A DNA stretch of 64,000 bases from Catalimonadaceae bacterium JC749 (GCA_021730635.1 JAJNNC010000016.1:62001-126000), one strand, 5' to 3'; positions 24,182 through 34,643 are shown, counted from the first letter of the stretch. Program-made: numbers and translations. The notes: generated by a model not told the origin, from the letters alone.

Positions 24182-26089
24182 ATGATGAAATTAGAGACTT
24201 TTTATCCTTCAAAAGTATGGGCGCTCCTTTTGGTATTTTCCATGGCTATTCCCTTCAGCGGCCATGCAGAGAAAAGCCGGGAGCACGATGATCCGGTGAA
24301 GCTCGAAAATCCTATGGATGTACAGTACCTGAAGAAAAATCTTAGAAAAAGCAGCCCCAGGCTCATCCTTACACCTGCTATTGAAAAACAGTTAAAGAAA
24401 AAGTTGAAGACTGATCCGGTGGTGCAAAATATGTACAAGGCCCTGCAGTTGAACGCCCAGCAAATTCAGCAGCAGCCCCTGCTGGAAAGGGAAGTGATCG
24501 GAAGGCGACTGCTGGCTACCTCCCGGGAAATGTTGTACCGCATGAATATACTGGGTATGGTCTACCGGATGGAAAAAGACCCGGCGGTCTTAAAGCGTAT
24601 TGATGAGGAAGTGAAAGCAGTCTGCCAGTTTCAGGACTGGAATCCTTCGCACTACCTGGACGTGGCAGAAATGGCGATGGCTGTGGCACTGGCCATCGAT
24701 TGGGCAGGCAATGATTTGCCTGTTGCTACAGTAGAACAGGCCAAAAATGCACTGATAGAAAAAGGAATTAATCCCTCTTACAACAAAGAAGGAAATGTAG
24801 GCTGGATCAACGGTACCAACAACTGGAACCAGGTTTGCAATGGAGGCATGATCGCGGCTTCTATTGCAATTGCTGAAAAAGACCCTGCGTTGGCTGCCCA
24901 AACCATTCACCGTGCCCTGGAAGGGATGCCGCACGCTTTAGAAGAATATGGTCCGGATGGCGTATATCCGGAAGGCTCTACCTACTGGAGCTACGGGACC
25001 AGTTTTTCAGTGCTCACCTCTTCTATTCTGGAAAGTGCTTTTGGTACGGATTTCGGGTTGGCCGAATATCCTGCTTTTATAGAAAGTGCTAATTTCAGGT
25101 TGTTAAGTATTGCCCCTTCCGGCTGGTACTATAATTTTGCCGACTGTGGAGACCAAAGAAGCGAAACAGGTGACCTGACCCTGGCCTGGTTTGCTGCCAA
25201 AACCGGTAACCCTATCTATTTCGAGAAAGAGAGGTTCCTGAAGGATCCCCAGCAAATGGATGAACTGCCCCGTTACGCCGGAGCCGGTCTGGTCTGGTTA
25301 TCACAATTTGAGCGCAGTAGTGAAAGCGAACTTCCTGTGGCCTGGAAAGGGGAAGGTGACAATCCTATCGTTATTTTCAGAGGAGGTGCGGATGACCCCC
25401 GGCAGTATTACTTCGGTGGCAAAGGGGGCCGTGCTACCGTGAGCCATGGCAACATGGATGCGGGTTCCTTCATTTTTGAACTGGATGGAGTGCGCTGGGT
25501 GATAGACCCGGGCAATCAGCCCTATCATGAACTGGAACAAACCGGATTCGATTTGTGGGGAAGGTGCCAGGATTGTGAACGCTGGACTTTGCTAACCAAA
25601 AACAATTACGGACACAGCACACTCACGCTCAATCATGCGCTGCATATCAATGAAGGTTTTGCTCCTGTTGTTGATTTCAAAGAGGGAGCACAACCGGAAG
25701 CAACCCTCGATCTGACAGAAATCTTCGGTGGTAAAGCCGACAGGGTCACCCGTAAATTTGTAAAAGAAAATGACCATTCTATTCTGATAGAAGACCAGTT
25801 CAGGCTCAATGATTCCTCGCAGCACATTACCTGGCAGTTGATGACCGCTGCTGACGTGGAAATAGTAGAAGGGGGCGCCCTATTAACACAGGATGGCAAG
25901 CAGTTAAAATTGGAAAACCTGTCGCATCCGGATCTTATGATCTCTGTGATTTCTTTGGACCCTCCGCCTCTCGAACTGGACAGGCATATTGAGAAGCTGA
26001 AGCGCATTGAAATCCGTATGCCCTCGCATATCTTTCCTCAGCGGGAAGGAACGCTACGCGTCCGTTTGTCCGGAGACACTTCCTTATAG
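24182..26089 (+). CDS. heparinase II/III-family polysaccharide lyase (1)
   Basis: A 635-residue secreted lyase with a signal peptide (about 1-29, ending ...SGHAE). The toroid carries 'NNWNQVCNGG' (213-222) and 'VYPEGSTYWSYG' (261-272), containing the Asn, Glu and Tyr usually found in the PL12/15/17/21 active site; the beta-sandwich begins near 400 and has 'SHGNMDAGSFIFELDG' (421-436) with the conserved His. It cleaves uronic-acid polymers by beta-elimination; the exact polymer (heparan-like, alginate oligomers or other) is not readable. It begins 21 nt after the PL8 fusion gene and 46 nt before a second member, so the three lyases form one operon. Confidence 0.88.
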   Translation: MMKLETFYPSKVWALLLVFSMAIPFSGHAEKSREHDDPVKLENPMDVQYLKKNLRKSSPRLILTPAIEKQLKKKLKTDPVVQNMYKALQLNAQQIQQQPLLEREVIGRRLLATSREMLYRMNILGMVYRMEKDPAVLKRIDEEVKAVCQFQDWNPSHYLDVAEMAMAVALAIDWAGNDLPVATVEQAKNALIEKGINPSYNKEGNVGWINGTNNWNQVCNGGMIAASIAIAEKDPALAAQTIHRALEGMPHALEEYGPDGVYPEGSTYWSYGTSFSVLTSSILESAFGTDFGLAEYPAFIESANFRLLSIAPSGWYYNFADCGDQRSETGDLTLAWFAAKTGNPIYFEKERFLKDPQQMDELPRYAGAGLVWLSQFERSSESELPVAWKGEGDNPIVIFRGGADDPRQYYFGGKGGRATVSHGNMDAGSFIFELDGVRWVIDPGNQPYHELEQTGFDLWGRCQDCERWTLLTKNNYGHSTLTLNHALHINEGFAPVVDFKEGAQPEATLDLTEIFGGKADRVTRKFVKENDHSILIEDQFRLNDSSQHITWQLMTAADVEIVEGGALLTQDGKQLKLENLSHPDLMISVISLDPPPLELDRHIEKLKRIEIRMPSHIFPQREGTLRVRLSGDTSL

Positions 26090-26135
26090 TTAGCCTTTTG
26101 AATCAAGTATTTTGTATTTACAGATGCCCCCAGTG

Positions 26136-28085
26136 ATGAAAAAACTACCCCTGATCTTTTTGATCGTATTGACCAGTTTACCATTAACAGCACAAGAGCA
26201 GGATATTTTAAGTGGAAAATTTACCCGAGAGGAATTAAGCAGTATCCTGATTCCCCAGGCCAAATGGATGCCTTTCCCTGCTTTGAATGATCGGGAGAGA
26301 TGGTCTGAAGCTGACCAGGCCATGATGAAAGCTTACCTGCAAAAAGCCGAATCCTATCTCCAGTATGAATGGCCTTACATTCCTGCCACCATGTCGCTGT
26401 TGATCGAGCGAACGGGCGACCGTAACGAATACCAGTCGGTCAGTTTTAAAAAAAGGGAAGTGTTGGGCACCCTGTTGCTGGCGGAGATCTACGAAAATAA
26501 AGGCCGGTTTCTGGACCCTATCATCAATGGTGTCTGGTCTATCTGTGAAGAATCCTTTTGGGGCGTACCGGCGCATCTGCCAAAAACCAAAGAATATGCC
26601 GGACTGATGGATGTCTCACAACCTTTTGTAGACCTGTTTGCTGCTGAAACGGCCACCTATCTGGCCTGGGTCGATTATTTTCTGGGAGAAAAGCTGGATG
26701 CCGTGTCGCCGCAGATCAGGAAAAGAATCTATTATGAAACCAATAACCGCATCTTTCAGCCGCTGATGACCCAACATCATGGTTTTATGAGTGCCAATGA
26801 GAACGGTCGTCCGCCCAACAACTGGAATCCCTGGATTTGTTCTAACTGGCTCAATGCAGCCTTGTTGCTGGAAAAAGAGGAAGACAAACGCACCGATATG
26901 GTCTTCAGAATCCTGGAAGTGCTGGATGCTTTTGTCAATCCTTACCCGCAGGATGGTGGCTGTGATGAAGGGCCCAGCTATTGGGGGGCTGCAGCCGCCT
27001 CGCTCTATGATAACCTGGCCATGCTCAACCTGGCTACCAACCGTGCTTTTCAGTATGTGTATCAGGATGAAAAGATCAAAAACATGGCTAAGTTTATCTA
27101 CCGTGCCCAGATCGGTGAAACTTATTTCCTCAATTTTGCCGATGCCGATCCGCAGCCGGGTATCGCGGCCAATATGGTGTATCGTTTTGGAAAAGATATA
27201 GGAGATGCCGATATGATGCGGTTTGGTGCCTTCTATTATGAGCCGGCCGATGGCAGCATCGACAGATTCCACTATTTCAGGAATTTATTTGCTGTGTTTA
27301 TAGAAAAAGAATTCCGGGAGGCCCCCAAAGGACTTCCTCTTCCTAAAGAAGTATGGCTACCCGATCTGCAGGTGATGATCGCCCGCGACCAGCAGGGATC
27401 CACCGATGGGTGGTTTGTGGCAGCCAAAGGAGGGCATAATGATGAAAGCCATAATCACAATGATATTGGTAATTATGTGGTGTATTACGATGGATTACCC
27501 CTGCTGATCGATGTGGGCAGGGGCACTTACACCCGTAAAACTTTCAGCAGCCAACGCTATGAGATATGGTACAATTGTTCTGACCACCATAATGTGCCCA
27601 CCATCAATGGGAAAACGCAGCTTCCCGGGAGCCAATTCAAAGCAACGCATGTTGACTGGAAAAATAGTAAGGGGGCTGCCTCGCTGTCGCTCGATATAGC
27701 TCAGGCGTATCCTCCGGAGGCTGGCGTCAAACAGTGGCAGCGGACTGTCCGGCTCAACAGAGGAAAGAATGTACAGGTTGAGGATATCATCGACTTGTCC
27801 AGCGCAGAGGCTGTCACCCAACATCTGATGACCTGTTATCCGGCCACCGTAGACAAGCCAGGAGAATTGCTCATTCACTACCAGCCTCAGGGGGGAGCTG
27901 CCCAGAATTTTGTAGTACAATATGACCCAAAACAAATGGAGGCCTCTGTAGAAAAAATAAAGCTGGAAAGCATGGAAGACCAGGGAATTATAGACAAATG
28001 GGGCGATAATATTTACAGGATCAATTTTAAGGTAATTACACCTAAATCAAAGGATACTTATCGCTTCCTGGTCAAGGCCAGATAA
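26136..28085 (+). CDS. heparinase II/III-family polysaccharide lyase (2)
   Basis: A 649-residue secreted lyase starting 'MKKLPLIFLIVLTSLPLTAQ', a good signal peptide; the in-frame TTG at 26112 and ATG at 26124 only lengthen its n-region. Motifs parallel those of the preceding lyase but are not identical: 'NNWNPWICSNW' (228-238), 'DGGCDEGPSYWGA' (273-285) and a His/Asn-rich 'HNDESHNHNDIGNY' (434-447) in the sandwich domain. The 'HND..HNHND' type is common among Bacteroidota heparinase II/III proteins that act on oligosaccharides. The gene is last in the lyase operon and converges with the lacI-type gene, whose stop is 81 nt away. Confidence 0.88.
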   Translation: MKKLPLIFLIVLTSLPLTAQEQDILSGKFTREELSSILIPQAKWMPFPALNDRERWSEADQAMMKAYLQKAESYLQYEWPYIPATMSLLIERTGDRNEYQSVSFKKREVLGTLLLAEIYENKGRFLDPIINGVWSICEESFWGVPAHLPKTKEYAGLMDVSQPFVDLFAAETATYLAWVDYFLGEKLDAVSPQIRKRIYYETNNRIFQPLMTQHHGFMSANENGRPPNNWNPWICSNWLNAALLLEKEEDKRTDMVFRILEVLDAFVNPYPQDGGCDEGPSYWGAAAASLYDNLAMLNLATNRAFQYVYQDEKIKNMAKFIYRAQIGETYFLNFADADPQPGIAANMVYRFGKDIGDADMMRFGAFYYEPADGSIDRFHYFRNLFAVFIEKEFREAPKGLPLPKEVWLPDLQVMIARDQQGSTDGWFVAAKGGHNDESHNHNDIGNYVVYYDGLPLLIDVGRGTYTRKTFSSQRYEIWYNCSDHHNVPTINGKTQLPGSQFKATHVDWKNSKGAASLSLDIAQAYPPEAGVKQWQRTVRLNRGKNVQVEDIIDLSSAEAVTQHLMTCYPATVDKPGELLIHYQPQGGAAQNFVVQYDPKQMEASVEKIKLESMEDQGIIDKWGDNIYRINFKVITPKSKDTYRFLVKAR

Positions 28086-28166
28086 AGTATTGTTCTATGA
28101 AGCTTGCTCTACCGGCAGATACCAGCCATGGAACAGCATCCATGATGGTTGTGCTGCGTTTAGCGT

Positions 28167-29225
28167 TCAGGTAGAAATACTTTGTTCCGCTTTTTTCCGT
28201 TGAGAAGATTTTCTGATCAACAGTTCGGTTTTCAGCACAATAGTTTCAGAAGACACCATTTGCTTCGACGGGTCATCCTTATGTTTCAGCACTTGCTGGG
28301 CAGCGATCCTACCCATTTCAAAGGCAGGCTGTGCAATTGTAGTGAGCGGAGGATCTACGATAGAGGCAATGATATCGTTGTTGAAACCAACAATGGCCAG
28401 ATCCTCCGGAATTTTCAGTCCTCTGCTTTTGGCATATTGTATGGCACTAACCGCTGCCGAATCGTTGGCAGAAAAAATAGCATCCGGTGGCTGGGGCAGG
28501 TGAAGCAGTTGTTCCGTGCTTCTGTACCCTTCTTCCAGGCTGAGTTTGCTGTGGATGATCAGGTTTTCATCAGTGGGTAAGCCATGCTTTTTCAGCGCCT
28601 CCAGGTAACCATTCTGCCGGTCTCTGTAAATGTTTCTGTTTTGTGCCCCGGCCAGGTGGGCAATCCGCTGGCATCCCATGGAGATCAGGTGTTCGGTTGC
28701 TTTAAAACTGGCCGCAAAGTTGTCAATAATCACCCGGTCGGTTTCCATCTCATAACTCACCCGGTCTACAAATACCACGGGAATTTCCTTGCGCTGAAAT
28801 TGCATGAAATGATCATACCGCAGGGTTTCCATGGCCAGCGAAACAATCAGGCCATCGACCCGGCTGGAGTACAATGTTTTTGCATTGGCTACTTCCTTTT
28901 CATAAGAATCACAGGATTGAGAAATAATGACGTTATAGCCCGCCTGGTTGACAACCTCTTCAATACCACTGATGAGTGAGGAGACGAAAGGGCGGTTGAT
29001 CCAGGAGACAATGACGCCAATGGTATTGGTCTTGTTTTTTCTCAGACTGGAGGCTATGGTATTCGGCTGGTACCCTAATTTCTCCGCCATTTTTTTGACT
29101 GCCTGGGTGGTTTCTTTCCCGATACTATAATGATTTTTCAGGGCCCTCGAAACAGTAGCAGGAGAAACATTGAGTTCACGTGCTATATCATAGATAGTAA
29201 CTTCCTTATTATTTTTTTTATTCAT
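28167..29225 (-). CDS. LacI-family transcriptional regulator
   Basis: A 352-residue repressor. The helix-turn-helix and hinge are 'TIYDIARELNVSPATVSRAL' (10-29) and 'LGYQPNTIASSLRKNKTNTI'; the rest is a periplasmic-binding-protein fold with 'GVIVSWINRPFVSSLISGIE', 'VDGLIVSLAMET', 'VFVDRV' and 'PPLTTIAQPAFEMG'. It should bind a sugar or sugar-acid inducer and operators with the PurR/LacI-type centre CG. Two such sites lie in the gap between this gene and the divergent second susC. It is thus the best candidate for control of susC/D pair 2 and probably of itself. The C-terminus is basic. Confidence 0.92.
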   Translation of the reverse strand: MNKKNNKEVTIYDIARELNVSPATVSRALKNHYSIGKETTQAVKKMAEKLGYQPNTIASSLRKNKTNTIGVIVSWINRPFVSSLISGIEEVVNQAGYNVIISQSCDSYEKEVANAKTLYSSRVDGLIVSLAMETLRYDHFMQFQRKEIPVVFVDRVSYEMETDRVIIDNFAASFKATEHLISMGCQRIAHLAGAQNRNIYRDRQNGYLEALKKHGLPTDENLIIHSKLSLEEGYRSTEQLLHLPQPPDAIFSANDSAAVSAIQYAKSRGLKIPEDLAIVGFNNDIIASIVDPPLTTIAQPAFEMGRIAAQQVLKHKDDPSKQMVSSETIVLKTELLIRKSSQRKKAEQSIST

Positions 29226-29381
29226 TGTGTAGTGTAATATGCTTCACCAAGACAAGATAAGTAGTAAGCGATTCATTTCAATTTCCAGCTGTTGTCTAGC
29301 CCTTTTTCCAGGGATAGATCCATCCTTAAACAGCCATACCTTTTCCACTAAAATTCATGATGAAGATAAATGTAAAAAAAA

Positions 29382-29402
29382 TTTCGCAATCGGTTGCGTA
29401 AA
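29382..29402. promoter_or_regulatory. LacI-type operator O1
   Basis: The core CGCAATCGGTTGCG (29385-29398) is a 12/14 palindrome with a central CG, the pattern recognised by LacI/PurR-type repressors (PurR box: GCAAACGTTTGC). Its right half GGTTGCGTAAA recurs exactly in O2. Confidence 0.7.
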
Positions 29403-29506
29403 TCTAAAAACTTTCATTCATTTGTCAATAGTATAATTTAAACTTATCTATTTTAAAAGTATAACTATTAATAAATATATAAAATATTAATGATTTTTTA
29501 AATTAT

Positions 29507-29529
29507 ACGTAATCAACTGGTTGCGTAAA
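29507..29529. promoter_or_regulatory. LacI-type operator O2
   Basis: ACGTAATCAACTGGTTGCGT is a 14/20 imperfect palindrome and its right half plus AAA repeats 11 nt of O1 at a distance of 127 nt. It ends 34 nt upstream of the susC start, where bound repressor would block transcription. Confidence 0.6.
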
Positions 29530-29563
29530 CTGCTCATCTATCAACAACCTAATTTGATGCATT

Positions 29564-32500
29564 ATGTCTACTCAACAACCTAAGTATTGTTGCCTGTGGC
29601 TGTTTTTCAGTCTGGTTTCCAGTGCGCTGCTTGCACAGACAAATCCCTTCAATGTAAAAGGTAAAGTGACTGCCTCAGATGGGGAAGAATCCCTACCGGG
29701 GGTCAATATCATTGTAAAGGGGAGTAGTGCGGGAACGGTGACGGATATCGACGGCCGGTACAGTATCAACGTGCCTGATGAAAATGATACCCTGATATTT
29801 TCATCTATAGGGTATACCAGCCAAGAAATACCCATCAATGGCAGGGCTGTCATTGATCTGACATTAGCGGAAGATATCAAGAGCCTGAGTGAAGTGGTCG
29901 TGATAGGGTATGGTACACAACAAAAAATGGATCTTACAGGGGCGGTTTCTCAGATCAAGGCAGAGCAGTTGGAAAATGAAAACCCGAATGCGGTGCAGGA
30001 TATTCTCCGGGGCAATGTCTCCGGTTTGAATGTAGGCTTTTCTGCCAATGCTAAGGGAGGGGGTAGCCTGGAGGTAAGAGGTAAGACCACCTTGAATGCG
30101 AATTCCGATCCCCTGATCGTGCTGGACGGTGTCATTTATTATGGTGCCTTATCCGATATTAATCCCAACGATATTGCTACGGTAGACGTGCTCAAAGACG
30201 CCAGTTCGGCAGCCGTTTTTGGAGCTAAATCCGCCAATGGGGTCATCCTCATCACCACCAAAAAAGGGAGTGCCCCGAAACCTACCATTACCTTTAATTC
30301 TAACGTTGGACTGGCAAATATGGCTGTCAACGAACCTGTGTATAGTCCCCAAGGCTATGTCAACTGGCGGGAAGATGTCATGGAAAGTATCAACGCAAAT
30401 TACCAACCTTACCAGTTTTCTGACCCTCGCATGCTTCCTTCCGATATTACCCTGGATGAGTGGCTGGCTTATGATGGTTCCAGTGGTGACCCGGTCACCG
30501 TATGGCTCAACCGCCTGTCTATGGAAGCGGTGGAGATAGAAAATTATAAAGCCGGCAAAAGTGTAGACTGGTATGATATGGTTTTCCAGAATGGTTTTCG
30601 GCAGGACCATACCATCAGCCTTTCCGGTAAAAAAGATGAATTGTCTTATTACATGTCTTTGGGCTATACCAACAATGAGGGTATTGTGGTTGGGGATAAG
30701 TTTTCTACCATACGAGGCAGGTTAAATCTGGAAGGAAAAGTAACGGATTTCTTAACCGTCGGGATGAACACCCAGTTTTCTGACCGGGACGAAAGTCAGG
30801 TCGCTGCCGACTGGGGGCAGATCCGTAGGGTTTCTCCCTGGGGCTCAGAATTTGATGAAGAGGGCAGTCTGCGGTATAGTCCGCAGGATGATCCCGGTGG
30901 AGGTTCCAGGCACCCCTTTCTGGCTATGGCCTATACAGACCGGCTGAATAAACACAATACCTTGAACACCACTATTTTCGGGAATGTCACACTCCCTTTG
31001 GGCATCTCCTACCGCATTAACTTCAACACTAATTACGATTGGCATGACTTCTACAACCACCAGTCGGCTCAACACCCTGATTGGGCTAACCGGGGAGGAA
31101 TTGCCACCCGCCTCCATAGCAAATCACTTTACTGGCAGGTGGATAATATCCTCAGCTGGAAAAAGACATTTGCCGATGTCCATAATGTTGATCTGACCCT
31201 ACTGGCCAATGCGGAAAAGTACCAGAGCTGGATAGATAAAATGGAAAACAATAGTTTTGATCCCAGCGACCAACTAGGATATCATAACATAAGCGCCGGT
31301 ATTAACCCGATTATCGGTCATAGTGATGCCTTCGATGTGGTTAACGGTAATGGTTCTGATAGTGAATTTATCGGAGATCAATACAGTACAGGGGATGCCC
31401 TGATGGGTCGTTTGTTTTACTCTTTTGATCAGCGATATATGCTGACCTTGTCTGTCCGGCGCGATGGTTATTCTGCTTTCGGGCAGAGTAATCCCAGGGC
31501 TACCTTTCCTTCTGCTGCCCTGGGCTGGGTACTCTCTGAGGAAAATTTCTATAATTCAGACTGGTTAAGCTATGCCAAACTACGCTTTTCCTGGGGTGTC
31601 AATGGAAACCGGGATATTGGTCGTTATGCAGCACTTTCAGACCTGAATACCGGCAAATACCTTTTGGTAGCCGATGATGGTACTGTCTATCAGGTTTCCC
31701 AGTTGTATGTCAATAATATGAGTAATGAAGCACTTAGATGGGAAAAAACCACCGCTTTCAACCTTGGCTTTGATTTTTCCTTGTTTGACAATGTGCTGGA
31801 CGGTACGCTGGAAGCCTATCATATGTCCACAACCGACCTTCTGGTGCAGCGGTCGCTGCCCGACGTATTGGGCTTCGATTGGGTATGGGATAACCTGGGA
31901 GAAGTACAGAACAGAGGCTTCGAGCTGAGTTTGCAGTCGCGGATCATGAACCGGCCTAATTTTGCCTGGAATTCTTCTTTGAATTTCTCTCTCAACCGGA
32001 ATAAAATCATTCACCTCTATGGCGATATGGTAGATGTGGTAGACGAACAGGGGAATGTGATTGGGCAGGAAGAAGTCGATGATTTTGAAAACGAATGGTT
32101 CATCGGCCATGCCATCGATGAGATCTGGGATATGCGGGAAATAGGCGTATGGCAGACCAACGAGGCTGAAGAAGCGAATAACTACGGGGTAAGCCCCGGC
32201 GACTTTAAAGTGAAGGATGTGAACGGTGACCTGCTCTATACCCGGGAGGATAAGGAGTTTCTGGGATTTGAAAACCCGAGGTTCCGGTGGACTTTGAGAA
32301 ATGAGTTTAACATTTATAAAAATTTTAACCTCTCCTTCATGATCTACTCTTACTGGGGCCATATGGCCGAATACAATCTAGCTAAAAACCGGGATGGTTT
32401 CCTGGATCGCTCCAGTTCGTATGTGCTGCCTTACTGGACGCCTGAAAATCCGCTCAATGATTATGCGCGCCTCTATTCCAGTGAAGGAAGTGCTGTGTTT

Positions 32501-32719
32501 AATGTCTATAGGAAAAAGTCGTTCATCCGGCTAAACAACGTAGCCCTTTCCTATAACCTGCCCACTGCCTTTGTGCAAAAAGCTAGCATCAGCAATTGTA
32601 AGGTGTATTTCAATATACAGAATGCAGCGGTCTGGGCACCGGACTGGACTTTCTGGGATCCTGAGAACAGCGGGCCAACCCCCAGGTATTTTACTTTAGG
32701 CGTCAATGTAACCTTGTAG
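29564..32719 (+). CDS. SusC/RagA-family TonB-dependent outer-membrane transporter (pair 2)
   Basis: A 1051-residue SusC protein. The signal peptide is about residues 1-25 (...SSALLAQ). Next are the D2 domain ('LPGVNIIVKGSSAGTVTDID', 'FSSIGYTSQEIPI'), the TonB-box region 'LSEVVVIGYGTQ', the plug ('VLDGVIYYGALSDINPNDIA', 'VLKDASSAAVFGAKSANG') and a barrel ending 'TLGVNVTL'. The D2 and plug regions are very similar to those of the first SusC, pointing to gene duplication, but barrel loops differ, so the imported glycan may differ too. The start is just after operator O2. The partner SusD begins 29 nt downstream. Confidence 0.95.
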   Translation: MSTQQPKYCCLWLFFSLVSSALLAQTNPFNVKGKVTASDGEESLPGVNIIVKGSSAGTVTDIDGRYSINVPDENDTLIFSSIGYTSQEIPINGRAVIDLTLAEDIKSLSEVVVIGYGTQQKMDLTGAVSQIKAEQLENENPNAVQDILRGNVSGLNVGFSANAKGGGSLEVRGKTTLNANSDPLIVLDGVIYYGALSDINPNDIATVDVLKDASSAAVFGAKSANGVILITTKKGSAPKPTITFNSNVGLANMAVNEPVYSPQGYVNWREDVMESINANYQPYQFSDPRMLPSDITLDEWLAYDGSSGDPVTVWLNRLSMEAVEIENYKAGKSVDWYDMVFQNGFRQDHTISLSGKKDELSYYMSLGYTNNEGIVVGDKFSTIRGRLNLEGKVTDFLTVGMNTQFSDRDESQVAADWGQIRRVSPWGSEFDEEGSLRYSPQDDPGGGSRHPFLAMAYTDRLNKHNTLNTTIFGNVTLPLGISYRINFNTNYDWHDFYNHQSAQHPDWANRGGIATRLHSKSLYWQVDNILSWKKTFADVHNVDLTLLANAEKYQSWIDKMENNSFDPSDQLGYHNISAGINPIIGHSDAFDVVNGNGSDSEFIGDQYSTGDALMGRLFYSFDQRYMLTLSVRRDGYSAFGQSNPRATFPSAALGWVLSEENFYNSDWLSYAKLRFSWGVNGNRDIGRYAALSDLNTGKYLLVADDGTVYQVSQLYVNNMSNEALRWEKTTAFNLGFDFSLFDNVLDGTLEAYHMSTTDLLVQRSLPDVLGFDWVWDNLGEVQNRGFELSLQSRIMNRPNFAWNSSLNFSLNRNKIIHLYGDMVDVVDEQGNVIGQEEVDDFENEWFIGHAIDEIWDMREIGVWQTNEAEEANNYGVSPGDFKVKDVNGDLLYTREDKEFLGFENPRFRWTLRNEFNIYKNFNLSFMIYSYWGHMAEYNLAKNRDGFLDRSSSYVLPYWTPENPLNDYARLYSSEGSAVFNVYRKKSFIRLNNVALSYNLPTAFVQKASISNCKVYFNIQNAAVWAPDWTFWDPENSGPTPRYFTLGVNVTL

Positions 32720-32748
32720 TGGTAAACCCAAAACTATTCTTGTAGACC

Positions 32749-34602
32749 ATGAAATCATTAAGCAAAAAATATATATACATCCTGATTTTTACAGCTCCTC
32801 TTCTGTTTATAGTAACCAGTTGTAGTGAGGAATATCTGGAGCCCAAGCCTCTATCTATTTATACACCGGAAACCACTTTTACCGATGCAGCTGCCTTACG
32901 TGCCGGATTGGTGGCCTGTCTGCGGAATATGCGCTATGAGTGGTTCGGAGATGGAGCACCGATTATCACTGAGAATATTTTTTCAGAAGTGGCTGTAGAA
33001 GGGACTACCGATAAGTCAGGCCCTGCCCAGGATTTGAACCTGCTCATTACACCAGACGCTAACCTGAATAGTGTGGATCGCAACAGGATTGGTTGGTATT
33101 GGTATGAAGGCTATAAGGGAATCAAATATGCCAATACGGTGATTGTCAACCTCGATAATGCAGAATTCAATTCGGAAGAAGAGCGGAATGCTGTGTTAGG
33201 GGCTGCTTATTTTCACAGGGCTTATCGTTACTACCGGCTCACCCAACAATTCGGCGATGTACCCCTGGTCCTGACTGTCTATTCAGGCCCTAAGCTGGAT
33301 TTTTACTCCACCAAACGCGAGGTAATTCTGCAGAAAATGAAAGAAGACCTGGAATTTGCCGAACAGTGGGTTTCCGACGATGTGGATAAGGGAGAAGTAA
33401 CCAAAGGGGCCGTAAGCCACTTGCTGACCAAAGTCAATCTGGCACTGGGGCTCTTTGATGATGCCATTGCCTCCGCCAGTCGGGTCATTGATGGGGGCGT
33501 GTATGCTCTGATGACCAGCCGTTTTGGCGTAGATGCCAGCGATCCTACCAAAGATGTGGTCTGGGATCTGCACCGTCCTGAAAACAAAGCACTGGCCACC
33601 AACACAGAAGCTTTGATGCTGGTGATCGACCGTCTGGACATTGAAGGGAATTTTGATGGAGGAACTTCCACTATGCGGCAGGCCGTTCCTCTATGGTGGA
33701 ACAAGATCAATACCCCCACCGGTAACCGGGGTACCCTCGACGAGCCCGGCATTGAGTATAATCTGGTAACGCAATACGGCCGGGGTATCGGGCGGTGCCG
33801 TGGCACCAGTTATAGTACCAAAGCTATCTGGCAATTGGATACGACTGATTTCCGGCATGCTGAAGGTAATTGGATGGATATGGAAGACCTGGTCTATAAC
33901 CACCCTAGCTTGCCTGACCTGGAAGACCCTTACTACGGACAACCCTTACAACTGTATAATGAGGAAGGAGCTATTCTTTGTTCAGATACCATCAGAAACT
34001 GGTATAGCTGGCCTCAGTATAAATTATATGTTCCGGATGTGGAGAATTCACGTCCTTCCGGAGGGCATTCCGACTGGTATGTATTCCGTTTGGCAGAAAC
34101 TTATCTGCTCCGGGCTGAAGCTTATTTCTGGAAAGGAGATCTGGCCAGTGCCGCGGCAGATATCAACGCAGTAAGAGTACGGGCGAATGCTGTGCCTATT
34201 ACGCCGGGAGAGGTGAATGCCGGAACCATTCTGGACGAACGCGCTCGTGAGCTTTATTATGAGGAGCCCCGTAAGACTGAGCTGACACGGATGGCTTATC
34301 TCTTTGCCATGACAGGCAAGGCAGCGTACAACGGAAAATCTTATAACCTGGAAAGCTTTTCCGATGATAATTTCTTTTATGATAGAGTGATGGAGAAAAA
34401 TGATTTTTACAACAAAGGAGTTACGACCGTACATGGCGACGAATATACCATGAGTCCTTACCATGTGCTTTGGCCTATTCCTGCCGATGCCATCAACACC
34501 AATACACAAGGACAAATCAATCAGAATAAGGGGTATGCCGGCTATGAGAACAATGCGCCGCCCCTTACTGAAATTCCGGCAGACGAACAGCCCGCTTCGT
34601 AA
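32749..34602 (+). CDS. SusD/RagB-family glycan-binding lipoprotein (pair 2)
   Basis: A 617-residue lipoprotein with the lipobox 'LFIVTSC' followed by '[19 protein letters not shown]', the usual SusD start. TPR-like segments are visible at '[20 protein letters not shown]' and late '[20 protein letters not shown]'; '[20 protein letters not shown]' replaces the common 'ERRxEL' motif. The protein ends with a short Pro/Glu-rich tail. It should bind the glycan taken up by the adjacent SusC. A strong terminator directly follows, closing the susC/D unit. Confidence 0.95.
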   Translation: MKSLSKKYIYILIFTAPLLFIVTSCSEEYLEPKPLSIYTPETTFTDAAALRAGLVACLRNMRYEWFGDGAPIITENIFSEVAVEGTTDKSGPAQDLNLLITPDANLNSVDRNRIGWYWYEGYKGIKYANTVIVNLDNAEFNSEEERNAVLGAAYFHRAYRYYRLTQQFGDVPLVLTVYSGPKLDFYSTKREVILQKMKEDLEFAEQWVSDDVDKGEVTKGAVSHLLTKVNLALGLFDDAIASASRVIDGGVYALMTSRFGVDASDPTKDVVWDLHRPENKALATNTEALMLVIDRLDIEGNFDGGTSTMRQAVPLWWNKINTPTGNRGTLDEPGIEYNLVTQYGRGIGRCRGTSYSTKAIWQLDTTDFRHAEGNWMDMEDLVYNHPSLPDLEDPYYGQPLQLYNEEGAILCSDTIRNWYSWPQYKLYVPDVENSRPSGGHSDWYVFRLAETYLLRAEAYFWKGDLASAAADINAVRVRANAVPITPGEVNAGTILDERARELYYEEPRKTELTRMAYLFAMTGKAAYNGKSYNLESFSDDNFFYDRVMEKNDFYNKGVTTVHGDEYTMSPYHVLWPIPADAINTNTQGQINQNKGYAGYENNAPPLTEIPADEQPAS

Positions 34603-34607
34603 TGCCT

Positions 34608-34643
34608 AAAAGTCAGCCTTCCACAGAGAGAAGGCTGACTTTT
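34608..34643 (+). terminator. strong intrinsic terminator after susD pair 2
   Basis: A perfect 14-bp stem, AAAAGTCAGCCTTC with GAAGGCTGACTTTT, closes an 8-nt loop (34622-34629). It starts 6 nt after the susD stop. With A-run and T-run at the two ends it could work in both directions. Confidence 0.9.

Larger units (their letters stand above)
29226..29563. promoter_or_regulatory. divergent control region lacI / susC2
   Basis: This 338-nt AT-rich gap separates the LacI regulator from the second susC and holds both promoters and two LacI-type operators (listed separately). No coding frame inside it is credible. Confidence 0.7.

Noticed and set aside
28086-28166. Inverted words (CCATGGA...TCCATG) between heparinase 2 and lacI as a bidirectional terminator
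   Set aside because: The stem is short and imperfect and no T-run follows on either strand.
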